Positions 27,168-37,482 of a DNA stretch of 64,000 bases are shown piece by piece. Within the stretch, counting starts at the first letter, position 1. Every line of letters begins with the position of its first letter. The DNA is from Hoylesella nanceiensis DSM 19126 = JCM 15639 (GTDB lineage Bacteria > Bacteroidota > Bacteroidia > Bacteroidales > Bacteroidaceae). The stretch lies in assembly GCF_000379965.1 (NCBI RefSeq), contig NZ_KB904328.1, forward strand, positions 124,001 to 188,000, read 5' to 3'. The notes below the pieces were generated by a model. That model did not search any database. It was not told where the DNA came from and saw nothing but the letters and a program-made list of their open reading frames with translations. The translations under genes were made by a program, and so were the position numbers.

Positions 27168-28022
27168 TTATTGCTCGAAAGAGGTTAGCGGACCGCTTCC
27201 CTCTATCTTACGAGTACACATGCGAGCAGCAAGTTCTCCGCTCTCTTGAATACCCATTCCTGTTGCTCTTCCATATAAATATCCAGCCATATAGGTATCT
27301 CCACAACCTGTTACATCAATCAATTGAGCAGGTTTATAAGCAGGAATTTCATAGAAAGTGTTGTTGGTATAAATCAAAGAGCCATAGCTTCCGAGGGTAA
27401 TAATCACCTCTTTCACGCCCATTTCGGCAAGTAATTGCGCTGCTTCTCGTGGGTCTTTATAGTTGGTGAGCACTTCCATTTCGTGCTCATTCACCTTTAA
27501 GAAGTGAGTAACCTCAAGAATTTCTTGCTTATGATACCAGTTAGTTGCCAACACATTCTTATCTTCTACACGACGTAAAAAGCCTTGTGCATCGATAGAT
27601 AACAAGCCTTTTTGAGCCAAAAGCTGAAGAACTTCGGGCGAAAAGTCGTCGTTTAAGAGCGAACCGATATGATAAATGTCGGCACTTGAGTTGACAACAT
27701 CTTGTATTTCGAACGCATCTGCCTTCGCTAACACACGTTGTGTACGGTGATTAGGGTCGTTTCCGTATTTGTTTTCGAAGTAAACCGTGTTCTCACTATC
27801 GAAGTTTTGCACATCAATGCCCAACTCTTTTAGTTCTACAACAGTTGCCTTTGCGTTCTCTCCAACCTTTGTAATCAATTCAAATTGAACGGCTTTAGGT
27901 AACGCATTAATAGCATGTGCAAAATAAAAAGCAGTTCCTCCCGACAAAGAAAACTCGTTTTTAGGAGTGATGATCTTGTCTTTTGTAATATGGCCTACAC
28001 AACATAATTTCTTTTTTGTCAT
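27168..28022 (-). CDS. PfkB-family carbohydrate kinase
   Basis: The start is set at the ATG at 28022 (MTKKKLCCVGHITKDKI, 284 aa), 19 nt after the preceding gene; a longer open frame would overlap that gene. The ribokinase-fold signature near the N-terminus (LSGGTAFYFAHAI, about 26-38) and DVTGCGDTYMAGYLYG at about 235-250, with the catalytic aspartate in GCGD, identify a PfkB sugar or nucleoside kinase. The substrate cannot be told. It is the last gene of a PCMD lipoprotein-barrel-kinase operon. Confidence 0.88.
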   Translation of the reverse strand: MTKKKLCCVGHITKDKIITPKNEFSLSGGTAFYFAHAINALPKAVQFELITKVGENAKATVVELKELGIDVQNFDSENTVYFENKYGNDPNHRTQRVLAKADAFEIQDVVNSSADIYHIGSLLNDDFSPEVLQLLAQKGLLSIDAQGFLRRVEDKNVLATNWYHKQEILEVTHFLKVNEHEMEVLTNYKDPREAAQLLAEMGVKEVIITLGSYGSLIYTNNTFYEIPAYKPAQLIDVTGCGDTYMAGYLYGRATGMGIQESGELAARMCTRKIEGSGPLTSFEQ

Positions 28023-28041
28023 GGTATTGTGGTGTAAGTCT

Positions 28042-28821
28042 TTAGAAACGATATCCAAATCCGATATTAAGGTAGAGCGGATATAATGGGAATGTAACCG
28101 TTTTAAAGGTGTTTTTAAATATTCCGTTGATGTTATATGTAAGGTCAGCATTAACAGTAAAGTGCTTAAAAGCACGCCAACTACCACCTAATTGCATTCC
28201 CCATTGGAATCGACGCAATTCATTTGAGAAGTCATAGCTTGCAGTTGCGTCGCCTTCGAACAAGAGTTTCTCTCCTGTTGGGTTTCCTTCTCTAAGATAA
28301 CCGTTGCTCACTGAGCCTGCAAACTCGCCATCTAAGCGATAAGCTGCATACAAACCTGCACGCACTTTCCATTGATCGTTGAAGCGATAGTTTGCCATTA
28401 CGGGTACAGTTAGCAATGTACTGTTATATTGTGTCTTAACACTTCCAGTGTAATAACCTGCTACTCGTTGCGAGCCTTGAATGATTTCGGTGCTATAACT
28501 CTTTACATCTGCCTCGGTAATCATGCCTTTTTCTTCTACTTTTAAGCCTGTAGACAAGCCCCAAGGACTGTTATTGCCATCAAACCAATAAGTAACTACG
28601 CCCTCAACAGTGCCATTAAACTTAGGACTATAGCTCTTTATCTTACGAATTTCTGCTGGCATTGGCATGGGAGTTGCGCCTCCTATGTTGACACCTGCAC
28701 GCACTTCATATTCCCATCCGTTCTTTTCTGACTTCACTAAGCTTTCTGTTCTGTCGCTTTGAGCATAGCTAACAGAGTGCGAAAGGATAGCAACAAGAGC
28801 AAAAAATAATATCTTTTTCAT
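28042..28821 (-). CDS. Outer-membrane beta-barrel protein (PorT/OmpW-like)
   Basis: It has a signal peptide (1-20, ending SYAQ) and a body of alternating beta strands such as EVRAGVNIGG, STGLKVEEKG and TLLTVPVMANYRF, with a C-terminal strand ending YLNIGFGYRF and its terminal phenylalanine. This is the build of a small 8-10 strand outer-membrane barrel of the PorT family. The role is unknown. It lies 17 nt after the PCMD lipoprotein gene and 19 nt before the kinase gene. Confidence 0.83.
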   Translation of the reverse strand: MKKILFFALVAILSHSVSYAQSDRTESLVKSEKNGWEYEVRAGVNIGGATPMPMPAEIRKIKSYSPKFNGTVEGVVTYWFDGNNSPWGLSTGLKVEEKGMITEADVKSYSTEIIQGSQRVAGYYTGSVKTQYNSTLLTVPVMANYRFNDQWKVRAGLYAAYRLDGEFAGSVSNGYLREGNPTGEKLLFEGDATASYDFSNELRRFQWGMQLGGSWRAFKHFTVNADLTYNINGIFKNTFKTVTFPLYPLYLNIGFGYRF

Positions 28822-28838
28822 TTTAATTATTCGTCGTT

Positions 28839-29966
28839 TTAGTATTTAACATCAATGTGTAGCTCGTCAACCCATAAGGTACTGCCCACTGCTCCATTAA
28901 AGTTTGCACCATCTTCGCTCGAAGAAAGCACGATAGCAAGATTGTATTTACCTGCCTGAAGCTTTTCTATATCGATGCTTTTGCCTTCTAAGAAGGTGAA
29001 AGGAACTTCAAAACGAGTCCATTCATTGGTTTCTTTTTTATCCTCAAGTTTAGCGATCTTCACGATATTCTCACTAGTTAACGAGTTGGTTCCATCAAGA
29101 TATGGCACCTCGGTTGTTACCTCATACAACACAGCATATATGGTAAAGATATCTTTCTTGTCTGCAATTACTTTCGAATTCTTATCGGTGAACGATGCAC
29201 CTGCTTGATATTTATAATATCCACTCAATGCAACTGGCTCTTGAAGATATGGAATTCCGAAGTGAGTTGAACGCAATGCGTTAGAAATATCGAGTTGGAA
29301 GTCACCTAAGAACAAGTTTCCTGCTGCAATAGGAGCACCAAACATTCTGCCAAGGAAGCCTGTTGAGCGAGTAACTAACTGCGCACATTTGCCTTTAAAG
29401 CCATCGTTGCTTTGGAAAGTTGGATAGTCTTCGGCTGGCGAATTGCCTGCTGTTATTAAATAACCAGGGTTTCCACTCGCCCAGTTGATCTGCTTTTTAG
29501 AAAGAGTTGTTTCTGAAAGGATGTGGAATTTGTTTACTGGTGCAGCAGAAGGGTCCCACTGATCGGTGTAAGTATAATAGTGCATATCATCTAAATGGAA
29601 GTCGGTTATTCCATCAATACGCACGAAATGCACCTTATATGTCTTGCTCCAATTACCATCTTGCGATGTAATGGTGAACAAACGAGCATTGGTATAATCT
29701 GTGTTTGTGGTGTCTCCACTGGTGATTGTGGCTCCTTGTGTAAGGTTAAAATGTATCTTCACCTTGCTCAAATCGGTACTGTCGGCTGTGAAAAGCTTCA
29801 CTTCGTCGTTCGAAACAATAGGATTTCGCAAAAGGATATCGTTATCTACACTCACCGAAAGGATATCGGCTTCAGCATTTGCTGCCTCATCTTTAATACA
29901 AGATGTTGTACCTAAAAGTACTAAAAACATTAAAGTAAGGACCGAAAATAATTGGTTCTTTTTCAT
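28839..29966 (-). CDS. PCMD-domain surface lipoprotein
   Basis: A lipobox TTSC (C23) predicts a lipoprotein. After an N-terminal beta-sandwich (about 30-115, with the TYKVHFV strand that closes such modules) comes a PCMD (putative carbohydrate metabolism) domain. This domain has the recognisable sequence WASGNPGY, then LVTRSTG, AAGNLFLG and a final WVDELHI. PCMD proteins are common next to glycan-handling genes in Bacteroidota; direct sugar binding is inferred. It is the first gene of a three-gene operon behind a 160-nt leader with a terminator hairpin. Confidence 0.83.
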   Translation of the reverse strand: MKKNQLFSVLTLMFLVLLGTTSCIKDEAANAEADILSVSVDNDILLRNPIVSNDEVKLFTADSTDLSKVKIHFNLTQGATITSGDTTNTDYTNARLFTITSQDGNWSKTYKVHFVRIDGITDFHLDDMHYYTYTDQWDPSAAPVNKFHILSETTLSKKQINWASGNPGYLITAGNSPAEDYPTFQSNDGFKGKCAQLVTRSTGFLGRMFGAPIAAGNLFLGDFQLDISNALRSTHFGIPYLQEPVALSGYYKYQAGASFTDKNSKVIADKKDIFTIYAVLYEVTTEVPYLDGTNSLTSENIVKIAKLEDKKETNEWTRFEVPFTFLEGKSIDIEKLQAGKYNLAIVLSSSEDGANFNGAVGSTLWVDELHIDVKY

Positions 29967-30052
29967 TGTTTGTAAATTATAAGACTACAAGAGTTTGTGT
30001 TATGCCTAAACGCAATTGATAAATAAAAAGACAACCCTATAACCAAGAAAGG

Positions 30053-30094
30053 GAAAAAATACCTTTTATAATACTATAAAGAGGGTATTTTTTC
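30053..30094. terminator. Strong terminator-like hairpin inside the PCMD leader
   Basis: GAAAAAATACC (30053-30063) pairs perfectly with GGTATTTTTTC (30084-30094), with an inner TTTATA/TATAAA stem. It lies between the minus-strand promoter (30133-30163) and the PCMD start (29966), where an attenuator would be. An outer pairing of AACCCTA with TAGGGTT flanks it. Confidence 0.75.
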
Positions 30095-30132
30095 TCCATT
30101 TTCATTTGTATGTAGGGTTTGCTAATACGCTA

Positions 30133-30163
30133 CAAAGATAGCAAAAATAATGATGAAGAACAA
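30133..30163 (-). promoter_or_regulatory. Bacteroidota-type promoter of the PCMD operon
   Basis: On the minus strand TTG (30163-30161), 20 nt, TATCTTTG (30140-30133). The transcript would start near 30126. Confidence 0.8.
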
Positions 30164-30622
30164 AAATATTGACGCTTTTTTCCGCCTTTTGGGGGACAGT
30201 TCTTACACTATATATATGCAAATGGAAATAAGTTGACAATGTGTTAGTTCCTTAAAACAGAATATTTATTATTATAACTCACTGATTTTCCATTCATTAC
30301 AAAATTATATTGTATTGTTTTTCTACATTTTTTTTGTAATTAAGCAAAAAATATACATATCTTAAGCATATTAATATCGGTTGAAATGAATCGAATCTCA
30401 AAATTTAGAACTCTCTATTTTCAAGAAAGATACCTAAGAAAATATGAATAAAACACTTTATTTGCATCTTATCACCATTTATTTTCTCTTTCATTCATAC
30501 CATTTTGAGGGGATATGATATTCTTTATTGCACCCTAAAATATCACTATTTTTAGGTATTTTCCGATTTCTTAAAAAATATTACCTTTGCATCCACAATA
30601 AGAACAACTAATTAAGCTAAAC
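30164..30622 (+). promoter_or_regulatory. AT-rich upstream region of the susC-like gene
   Basis: This gap of about 450 nt is very AT-rich and holds no gene that I can support. TACCTTTG at 30582-30589 is a good -7 element for the SusC/SusD operon; a TTG at the preferred distance is not seen, which suggests that an activator may help. Confidence 0.45.
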
Positions 30623-33600
30623 TTGAAAAGAGACATTTTATATCACAAGAAAGTTGCACATTCAGGACTACTACTATTTTTTACGCTCCTTATGCTTCAT
30701 TTTTCTACGGCTCGTGCACAACACATCTCGACACTATTGCAAGGATATGTGTCGACAGAAGACGGCAAGCCACTACCAGGAGCATTTATTGTGATGCAAC
30801 AAAAAGATGCTATCATTACACAGAGTGTTGCTGATACACAAGGGAAATTTTCTCTGTCTATCTCCCATTTTCCTACCAATGCCCTACTGGTTGTTCGTAT
30901 GTTAGGTTACAAAGAGGCAAAAATAAAGATAAACAAGAATAAACATCACTATACTATTATTCTACAAGAAGCCTCTGAACAGCTTAGAGATGTGGTTATT
31001 ACAGGGTTCCTTAATAAAAACAAAGAGGGCTACTCTGGCTCTAGCTATGTTATTGATAAGAGTCTTTTACGCAACCAAGTAAACACCAATCTTTTAGATC
31101 TTATCTTACGAAATACGCCTGGTTTCGAACTAAATGGCGACATTATGAATGGCTCTAACCCCAATAAACTTCCCGAAATGTTCCTCCGTGGGCGCAGTAG
31201 TTTTGTGGAAGGGAACAACACCAACATACCTCTTTTCATCTTAGATGGCGTAGAAGTAGATATGGGTGTTATCTTTAACCTTCGTCCTTCTTCTGTTGAA
31301 AGAGTCTCTGTGCTAAAAGATGCAGCCGCAACACTATTCTATGGATCTAAAGCAGCTAACGGAGTTGTAGTCATTACCTCTATACCAAACAGACAAGGGA
31401 AGCTTCAAGCAGACTATACAGGACAGTTTCAACTCAGTAGAGCCAATTTATCTGACTATCGATTGTTAAACGCTTCAGAGAAATTAGAATACGAACGACT
31501 TGTTGGACTTTATGGAGATTTCAAAGGAAAAGACAAGAATGATATTGCAAAACAAAAGTCTTATTACCATAAACTTTCACAAGTGCGAGCAGGAATCAAT
31601 ACCAATTGGCTTTCAATCCCCTTACGAATGGGATTAACTCAGCATCACAATCTATTACTTTCGGGTGGAAACGAGCAATTTAGATATAGTCTAACGGGCG
31701 GTTTAAGCAACACACAAGGTGTGATGAAGCAAAGCAATAGACATTCCACTTCTTTGCGTGTTAACCTGAGTTACGGTGATTGGAGCAAACTATTTCTACA
31801 ATATACTGGTAGAATTGAAAGCATATCCAGCGACGATGTACCCTATGGTAAATTCTCTGACTATGCTATTTTAAATCCTTATGATGCCCCTTTCGATACC
31901 CAAGGCAACCTAGTTAAAGAGTTATCTTTCGGTAAGGCAAATCCTATCTACGAACAACAGTTAAACAGCTACATTAAGCATTCAGGAATATTTATAAGTA
32001 ATAGTCTTCGCTTTCGAAAAGTATTAACCCCTAACTGGCGTATCGAAGGTTCCTTATCCTACACCTCTGATAATGATAATGATGAAACTTTCTACTCTCC
32101 ACTCTCAAAAAGATTCTCACATTTAGTAAAGAATAAGCGAGGAAGTTTCGATATATCACATAACAAACGCACCGATTTATCAAGTAATGTCTTTGTGGTT
32201 TGGAATCAACTATTCGGTGCAAACAACACACATCGCATCGGCACAGTTCTTGGTGTCAATCTTCAAGCCATCGAAAGAACAAGTGATGGCTATACTGCTA
32301 TTGGTGTATTGAGTGATAAGGCTGATCATGTTACACAAGCAATAGGCTTTTCTGAAGGATCAACACCTAGCGGAGGACGTGAACGTTCTCGCCTATTAGG
32401 AGGCTATATCAATGCTGCTTATAGCTATGACAACCGCTATTTCATTGATTTTTCTTATCGTCGAGAGGGTTCTTCCAAGTTCGGTGCCTCTAATAAATAC
32501 GCCCCTTTCGGTACCATAGGTGTGGCTTGGAATCTCCATAACGAATCTTTTATACCCCAAAGGATCTTTTCATTACTCAAAATACGACTCAGTACAGGTG
32601 TTGTAGGCAAGATAAGCTTCCACTCTTACCAAGCTCAATTGAGCTATCGGTATAGTTCAAACCTTATTTATAATAACGATATAGGAGCTTTACCCATTGC
32701 AATGGTGAACACACACCTAAAATGGGAGCGTACAATCAAACGCAATATAGGACTTGATTTCGGACTTTTTTCGGATCGTTTAAGTGGCTCTTTGGATATA
32801 TATAATAACATAACACATGATTTGGTTATGACTGTAGCAAAGCCACCTCATATAGGTTTCAAGGAAGCACGTGAGAATTTAGGACAGATCAATAATCGAG
32901 GTATGGAACTATCTCTTAGAGGTCAACTTATAAAACAGCGTTCGTTCATACTAAACAGCTATCTTACATACGCACACAACACCAACCGAATTATCAAAAT
33001 CAGTGAATACTTACGCAACTACAACGAACGAAATGCTAAAGAAGGTGGTAGACTTCCTGTAGCTATATATGCCGAAGGCGAATCGTTAACAGCACTCAAA
33101 GTAATGCAGTCGGCAGGCATTAATCCGGCCAACGGAAAGGAAATCTTTATAAAAAGAGATGGAACCCAAACTTATTCTTACGACTATCGTGATCGAATAG
33201 TTGTAGGTGACACTTCTCCTTGGGCACAAGGAACGTGGGGATTTGTAGCCGATTGGAAAGGCATTGCTCTTTCGGTGTCATTTAACTACCGCTTGGGTGC
33301 GACATTATACAATCAGACATTGGCAACCAAAGTTGAAGGAGCAGATCCTACTAACAATGTAGATCATCGTGCATTTTTTTACCGTTGGAAAGCACCAGGC
33401 GACATTGTGCGCTATAGAAACATTGCGTGGAATAGCTATGTGGTACCTTCTTCACGCTTTATTGCCAAAGAGTATGCCTTAGAAGGATCATCACTCATGT
33501 TGTCATACAATATTCCTCAACACATTTGCAAGCAATGGAAGGTGACTGATATACGCATTTCTGCCTCAACAGCACAATTCTTTCACCTCTCTACCATTAA

Positions 33601-33667
33601 GCGTGAACGAGGTTTAGACTATCCTTTTGCACGCATTTACGAATTGGGGTTAAACATAAAACTATAA
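30623..33667 (+). CDS. SusC/RagA-type TonB-dependent outer-membrane receptor
   Basis: This protein imports an oligomeric nutrient through the outer membrane with its SusD-like partner. A signal peptide (1-32, ending ARAQ) precedes a carboxypeptidase-D-like regulatory domain (about 38-115), a plug (about 120-235, with LFILDGVEV and VLKDAAATLFYGSKAANGVVVI) and a 22-strand barrel that ends YELGLNIKL. The 1014-residue length is typical. The start codon is TTG at 30623; no ATG occurs before the middle of the signal peptide, so TTG is required. It overlaps nothing and is followed by the SusD-like gene after 8 nt. Confidence 0.95.
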   Translation: MKRDILYHKKVAHSGLLLFFTLLMLHFSTARAQHISTLLQGYVSTEDGKPLPGAFIVMQQKDAIITQSVADTQGKFSLSISHFPTNALLVVRMLGYKEAKIKINKNKHHYTIILQEASEQLRDVVITGFLNKNKEGYSGSSYVIDKSLLRNQVNTNLLDLILRNTPGFELNGDIMNGSNPNKLPEMFLRGRSSFVEGNNTNIPLFILDGVEVDMGVIFNLRPSSVERVSVLKDAAATLFYGSKAANGVVVITSIPNRQGKLQADYTGQFQLSRANLSDYRLLNASEKLEYERLVGLYGDFKGKDKNDIAKQKSYYHKLSQVRAGINTNWLSIPLRMGLTQHHNLLLSGGNEQFRYSLTGGLSNTQGVMKQSNRHSTSLRVNLSYGDWSKLFLQYTGRIESISSDDVPYGKFSDYAILNPYDAPFDTQGNLVKELSFGKANPIYEQQLNSYIKHSGIFISNSLRFRKVLTPNWRIEGSLSYTSDNDNDETFYSPLSKRFSHLVKNKRGSFDISHNKRTDLSSNVFVVWNQLFGANNTHRIGTVLGVNLQAIERTSDGYTAIGVLSDKADHVTQAIGFSEGSTPSGGRERSRLLGGYINAAYSYDNRYFIDFSYRREGSSKFGASNKYAPFGTIGVAWNLHNESFIPQRIFSLLKIRLSTGVVGKISFHSYQAQLSYRYSSNLIYNNDIGALPIAMVNTHLKWERTIKRNIGLDFGLFSDRLSGSLDIYNNITHDLVMTVAKPPHIGFKEARENLGQINNRGMELSLRGQLIKQRSFILNSYLTYAHNTNRIIKISEYLRNYNERNAKEGGRLPVAIYAEGESLTALKVMQSAGINPANGKEIFIKRDGTQTYSYDYRDRIVVGDTSPWAQGTWGFVADWKGIALSVSFNYRLGATLYNQTLATKVEGADPTNNVDHRAFFYRWKAPGDIVRYRNIAWNSYVVPSSRFIAKEYALEGSSLMLSYNIPQHICKQWKVTDIRISASTAQFFHLSTIKRERGLDYPFARIYELGLNIKL

Positions 33668-33675
33668 AAATCACT

Positions 33676-35082
33676 ATGAATAGAACTCTATTTTATCTTT
33701 CAATAATTATTTTTTGTATACAGATAACGGCCTGTAACTTTGTTGATATAGACACTCCAGGGGTTATTAATCATAAAAAGATGTTTCAAAACGAACAAGG
33801 ATTCAATGAAGTTTTAACAGGTGTCTATGCCTTAATTGCATCGAATAAACTCTATGGGAAAGAGCTTTCTTATGGATTTATAGATGAAATTGCACAACTC
33901 TATTATAACGATCACGAGCCTAATGAAACCCCTTTAACCCGCACATACGACCTTCAATATCGCAATAATGCTGTTCAAATTCGCATCAACAGCATTTGGG
34001 AGAATGCATATACTGCCATTTCCGCATTAAACAGCATGATTACAGAAGCTAGGAAGCGTAATTCTCCTTATATAAAACATCTCGAAGGTGAAGCTTTAAT
34101 ACTACGTGCCATGTTACATTTTGACCTTCTTCGACTTTTTGCTCCCCACATATCGCAACCCAATGCATTAGCCATTCCTTACGTTAAAACCTTTTCTATC
34201 GAACCTCAAGCACGCCTTTCAGTAGGCGAAACCTATCAAAATATCATTGCCGATTTGCAAGAAGGAGAACGTATCTTGGCAACAGATACAAATACAATAA
34301 ATAGATCTCCTCGTTTTCTTTACGTTAATCACGATGTCGCAATGTCGCTTTTGGCTCGTGTTTTTCTATGGGGAGGAAACAAGTCGGAAGCCCTTATATG
34401 GGCACAAAAAGTAGTAGCAAGCAACTATCAGCTAACTAAAGAAGAAGCCATATTACAGCTATTTATGGGATATAATGCTCGCTCTGAATGTATTTTTGCT
34501 CTCCATACTCCCAAAATGTATCTCGATGTGCGCAACACTTGCTATCCTGCACGCTCTACTTCTACATTCAATATGGTACGCAACAACTACAAAACAATTT
34601 TTAAGACCAACACTTTTACCATCTCGAATAACGATTATCGCTTTCAAGCCTATTTCACATTAACCAACTGGGGACATCCCGTTGTTACACTAACAAAGCT
34701 CTATGATAAGAATTACGACGAAACATCGCAATGGATGGAAGGACGTATTCCGTGCATAAACCTTATCCGCTTACCCGAAATATATTATATAATAGCCGAG
34801 GCAAGCTATGACACCGACCGCCAGAAAAGTATAGATGCTCTTAATACCGTTATCAGTTCACGTGGCCTACATCCTCTTTCTATAAACGATATTGCCTCTT
34901 ACACCACCTTTAAAAACATACTTATAAACGAGATTACTAAGGAGTTTTGGGGTGAAGGGCAGATCTTTTTCACCCACAAACGCCTAAATATGCCTCTCGA
35001 AGGTTTACATGGTAAGATCCATCCCGCAAACAACAACACTTTTGTTCTACCTCTTCCCAACAGTGAACAATCCATATCTTAA
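33676..35082 (+). CDS. SusD/RagB-type nutrient-binding lipoprotein
   Basis: This is the surface lid and binding partner of the upstream SusC-like receptor. Lipobox ITAC (C20) is followed by the SusD pattern: NEVLTGVYALI with helical TPR-like stretches, a central GEALILRAMLHFDLLRLFA (about 138-156) that is diagnostic, and the RLPEIYYIIAEA region near 365-376. The 468-residue length is somewhat short but within range. The bound ligand is unknown. It lies 8 nt from the susC-like gene and 6 nt from the DUF4843 gene. Confidence 0.94.
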   Translation: MNRTLFYLSIIIFCIQITACNFVDIDTPGVINHKKMFQNEQGFNEVLTGVYALIASNKLYGKELSYGFIDEIAQLYYNDHEPNETPLTRTYDLQYRNNAVQIRINSIWENAYTAISALNSMITEARKRNSPYIKHLEGEALILRAMLHFDLLRLFAPHISQPNALAIPYVKTFSIEPQARLSVGETYQNIIADLQEGERILATDTNTINRSPRFLYVNHDVAMSLLARVFLWGGNKSEALIWAQKVVASNYQLTKEEAILQLFMGYNARSECIFALHTPKMYLDVRNTCYPARSTSTFNMVRNNYKTIFKTNTFTISNNDYRFQAYFTLTNWGHPVVTLTKLYDKNYDETSQWMEGRIPCINLIRLPEIYYIIAEASYDTDRQKSIDALNTVISSRGLHPLSINDIASYTTFKNILINEITKEFWGEGQIFFTHKRLNMPLEGLHGKIHPANNNTFVLPLPNSEQSIS

Positions 35083-35088
35083 CATTCT

Positions 35089-35778
35089 ATGCATTGCAAC
35101 AATCACTTCATTTATATTGTTTATAGCTGTTTATGTTGCTTTTTGATAAGCGCATGCAGTTCACACGACAGTTTTATTTATAATGGTCGACAAGGCATCA
35201 ACTTTGTTTCTGCTCATCACGATATTGCTTTGGGCAGCTTGCCTTATAACATTTCCGATACTACCCTATCCATTCCACTTGAGCTAATAGGCTTTACAAG
35301 TTCTCAAACACAGGCTTATCATATTGAAATAGACTCACAGGAAACAAATGCCACACAAGGTATTCATTTTCAACCTTTTGCCTTTGAACGAACAATTGCT
35401 CCGCAAGCCTATCACGACACCCTATATATAAGGGTGAACAGGCGTGCTTTAGATAACGATACATACTACAAACTAACACTGCGCATTGCTGCCTCTTCGC
35501 CTTTACCTGCAGGAATTGAAGAACTCAGAACAACAAGAATAACATTCACAAACAGATTAGACAAACCCCAATGGTGGAATGAACTGGCCTATTGGCTGGG
35601 TGAATACGACATCCGGAAATATCAAAAATTTATTGAATATAATGGCGCTCCCATCACAAGTGAAGATGTGGCAGATCGTAAATATGATATACTGAGAATC
35701 TTTAAGCGAGTGAAGAGCTTCTTCGAAGCACAGTTTTCTACAGGAATAACATTTCCTGATGTAGCGTGGGAGGTATAA
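35089..35778 (+). CDS. DUF4843-type surface lipoprotein
   Basis: Lipobox ISAC (C23) precedes a 200-residue beta-rich body with DTTLSIPLELIGF, ATQGIHF and YKLTLRI-type strands, followed by a C-terminal WWNELAYWLGEYDIRKYQ segment. This matches the DUF4843 proteins that regularly follow susCD pairs of this subtype. The function is unknown; it is probably an extra ligand-binding subunit on the cell surface. It is 6 nt downstream of the SusD-like gene and clearly in the same operon. Confidence 0.82.
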   Translation: MHCNNHFIYIVYSCLCCFLISACSSHDSFIYNGRQGINFVSAHHDIALGSLPYNISDTTLSIPLELIGFTSSQTQAYHIEIDSQETNATQGIHFQPFAFERTIAPQAYHDTLYIRVNRRALDNDTYYKLTLRIAASSPLPAGIEELRTTRITFTNRLDKPQWWNELAYWLGEYDIRKYQKFIEYNGAPITSEDVADRKYDILRIFKRVKSFFEAQFSTGITFPDVAWEV

Positions 35779-35856
35779 AATTGTCCTTGTTCTCTCCATC
35801 AATCATCTATTGAAATATCTCTATTCAACAACAAAATATAATATAAATATAAAACA

Positions 35857-37371
35857 ATGAAATTAACAAAAAAACTATCCTTTATCGGTCTTTTAATGGT
35901 TTTATTCTTCTTTTCGTGCAATGATGAAGCTACCGAAGACGTACAAGACGCTTTCATCCGCCGCATAGAAGGAATTGAAACACAGTATCAAATACAACTT
36001 AACGACACACTACGTATCACTCCTAAAGTGCAATTCACTGAAGGAGATACAACTACCGTGTCCTATGAGTGGAGCATCAACAATGAGATTGTGAGCCGTG
36101 AGCCCAACTTAAAAGTGCCTTGCAAAAAGCTTGGATCTTTTTATGGCTATCTAAAAGTATCTACAAACAGCAATGCAGAAATCAAAGAATTTCAACTTCT
36201 TGTTTCTTCTAGCTACGATCATGGTTTATTGTTACTCACCGAACACAATGGCACATCAATGCTCACCTATAAACGTTTAGATGCTCTTGAAGTCCCTGCC
36301 ACAAGAGATGTGTTCGCAATCAATAATCCCAAACTCAGCTTAGGAGCAACACCTCTATCCCTATGTTGGACTGGTGAGGGCATAACGAACCCTAATAACA
36401 TCAGCGATTTCTCTAATGGTTTAGAGGTTATCGTAAGCTCTAGCAACCCAACTAAAGTGTTTGTACTCGACGCCAACACCCTAAAAGTAAAAACAGAGGT
36501 ATCATATAAGGCTGAAGGAACATTTCATCCCAACTATATATTTGTGCCTTATGGCGGACAAAACATGCTTTGGGACAAAGGAGGAGAAGTTGTTTGTTTC
36601 GTTGGAAATGGCCGTGAATATATCATGACACTTAATCGTGAATTCTCTTTAGGACGCATCAAACATCAATTACCAATAGGCGTTCAGCTGGCTGATATGG
36701 CCTGTTCGCTCATCACCAACCCCACAGATATGTTGAAAGTGTATTTCGATAAAACCTCAAAACATCTTATTTACGTGAGTGGAATAAGTGAGTTAAAGAT
36801 TGGAACCACAACTTGTAACATACAACCTATGTTGCTCACAGCCTGCGGAGGACAATATGCTGACGAAAATGCCGATCTTCGTTACGAGCCACGAGAAGTT
36901 CTCTTAATTGGTAGCACCAATACTTCAACCACTCTTTATCGCTTTTCTCCAGCATCAAAACGTTCTGAAGAGACGCTAATCGCTAAAACAAACGTCACAG
37001 GACACATTCTTCCTACAAGTGCAGTTGGGGTAAATCCAATAAAACCTTTTGTGTATTATTCAGACGAAAAGGGAAATATTTATAGCTATAACTACGAGAG
37101 TAACAATTTTTCTACTGAGCCTTACATTTCTTTGGGGCACCATTATCGAGCAAAACAGCTTATCTTCAACCCCTATAATCCTAACGAATTGTATGTGGCA
37201 GCCGAAGATATTTCTATAAAAAACGGATTGGTTTCTTCGCTCTTTATCTATGATGTAAATCCTAAGGACAAAGGAAAACTTATTCGAAAAGACGAGCATA
37301 TTGGCGGGAAAACAATACGTTTGATTTATAAGGGCAATGGAAGAGAAAACAGAGAGAACACAAGATTGTAG
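35857..37371 (+). CDS. PKD-like family surface lipoprotein
   Basis: Lipobox FFSC (C21) precedes an N-terminal Ig/PKD-like module (about 45-120, VSYEWSINNEIVSREPNLKV) and then a propeller-like domain with repeated strand motifs (LLLLTEHNGTSML, VFVLDANTLKV, FVYYSDEKGNIYSYN). It corresponds to the PKD-like proteins found after DUF4843 genes in SusCD loci. It lacks recognisable catalytic residues. It is probably surface exposed and helps ligand capture. It lies 78 nt downstream of the DUF4843 gene. Confidence 0.8.
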   Translation: MKLTKKLSFIGLLMVLFFFSCNDEATEDVQDAFIRRIEGIETQYQIQLNDTLRITPKVQFTEGDTTTVSYEWSINNEIVSREPNLKVPCKKLGSFYGYLKVSTNSNAEIKEFQLLVSSSYDHGLLLLTEHNGTSMLTYKRLDALEVPATRDVFAINNPKLSLGATPLSLCWTGEGITNPNNISDFSNGLEVIVSSSNPTKVFVLDANTLKVKTEVSYKAEGTFHPNYIFVPYGGQNMLWDKGGEVVCFVGNGREYIMTLNREFSLGRIKHQLPIGVQLADMACSLITNPTDMLKVYFDKTSKHLIYVSGISELKIGTTTCNIQPMLLTACGGQYADENADLRYEPREVLLIGSTNTSTTLYRFSPASKRSEETLIAKTNVTGHILPTSAVGVNPIKPFVYYSDEKGNIYSYNYESNNFSTEPYISLGHHYRAKQLIFNPYNPNELYVAAEDISIKNGLVSSLFIYDVNPKDKGKLIRKDEHIGGKTIRLIYKGNGRENRENTRL

Positions 37372-37482
37372 AAAAGATAAAGCAAAATAAATGTTCTTTG
37401 TGAACCTATAAATAATCAACTAATTATAGGCTTACAACCAATGTATTTCTCCTGAACAATAAAGAACTCAACTGTTGTACTT

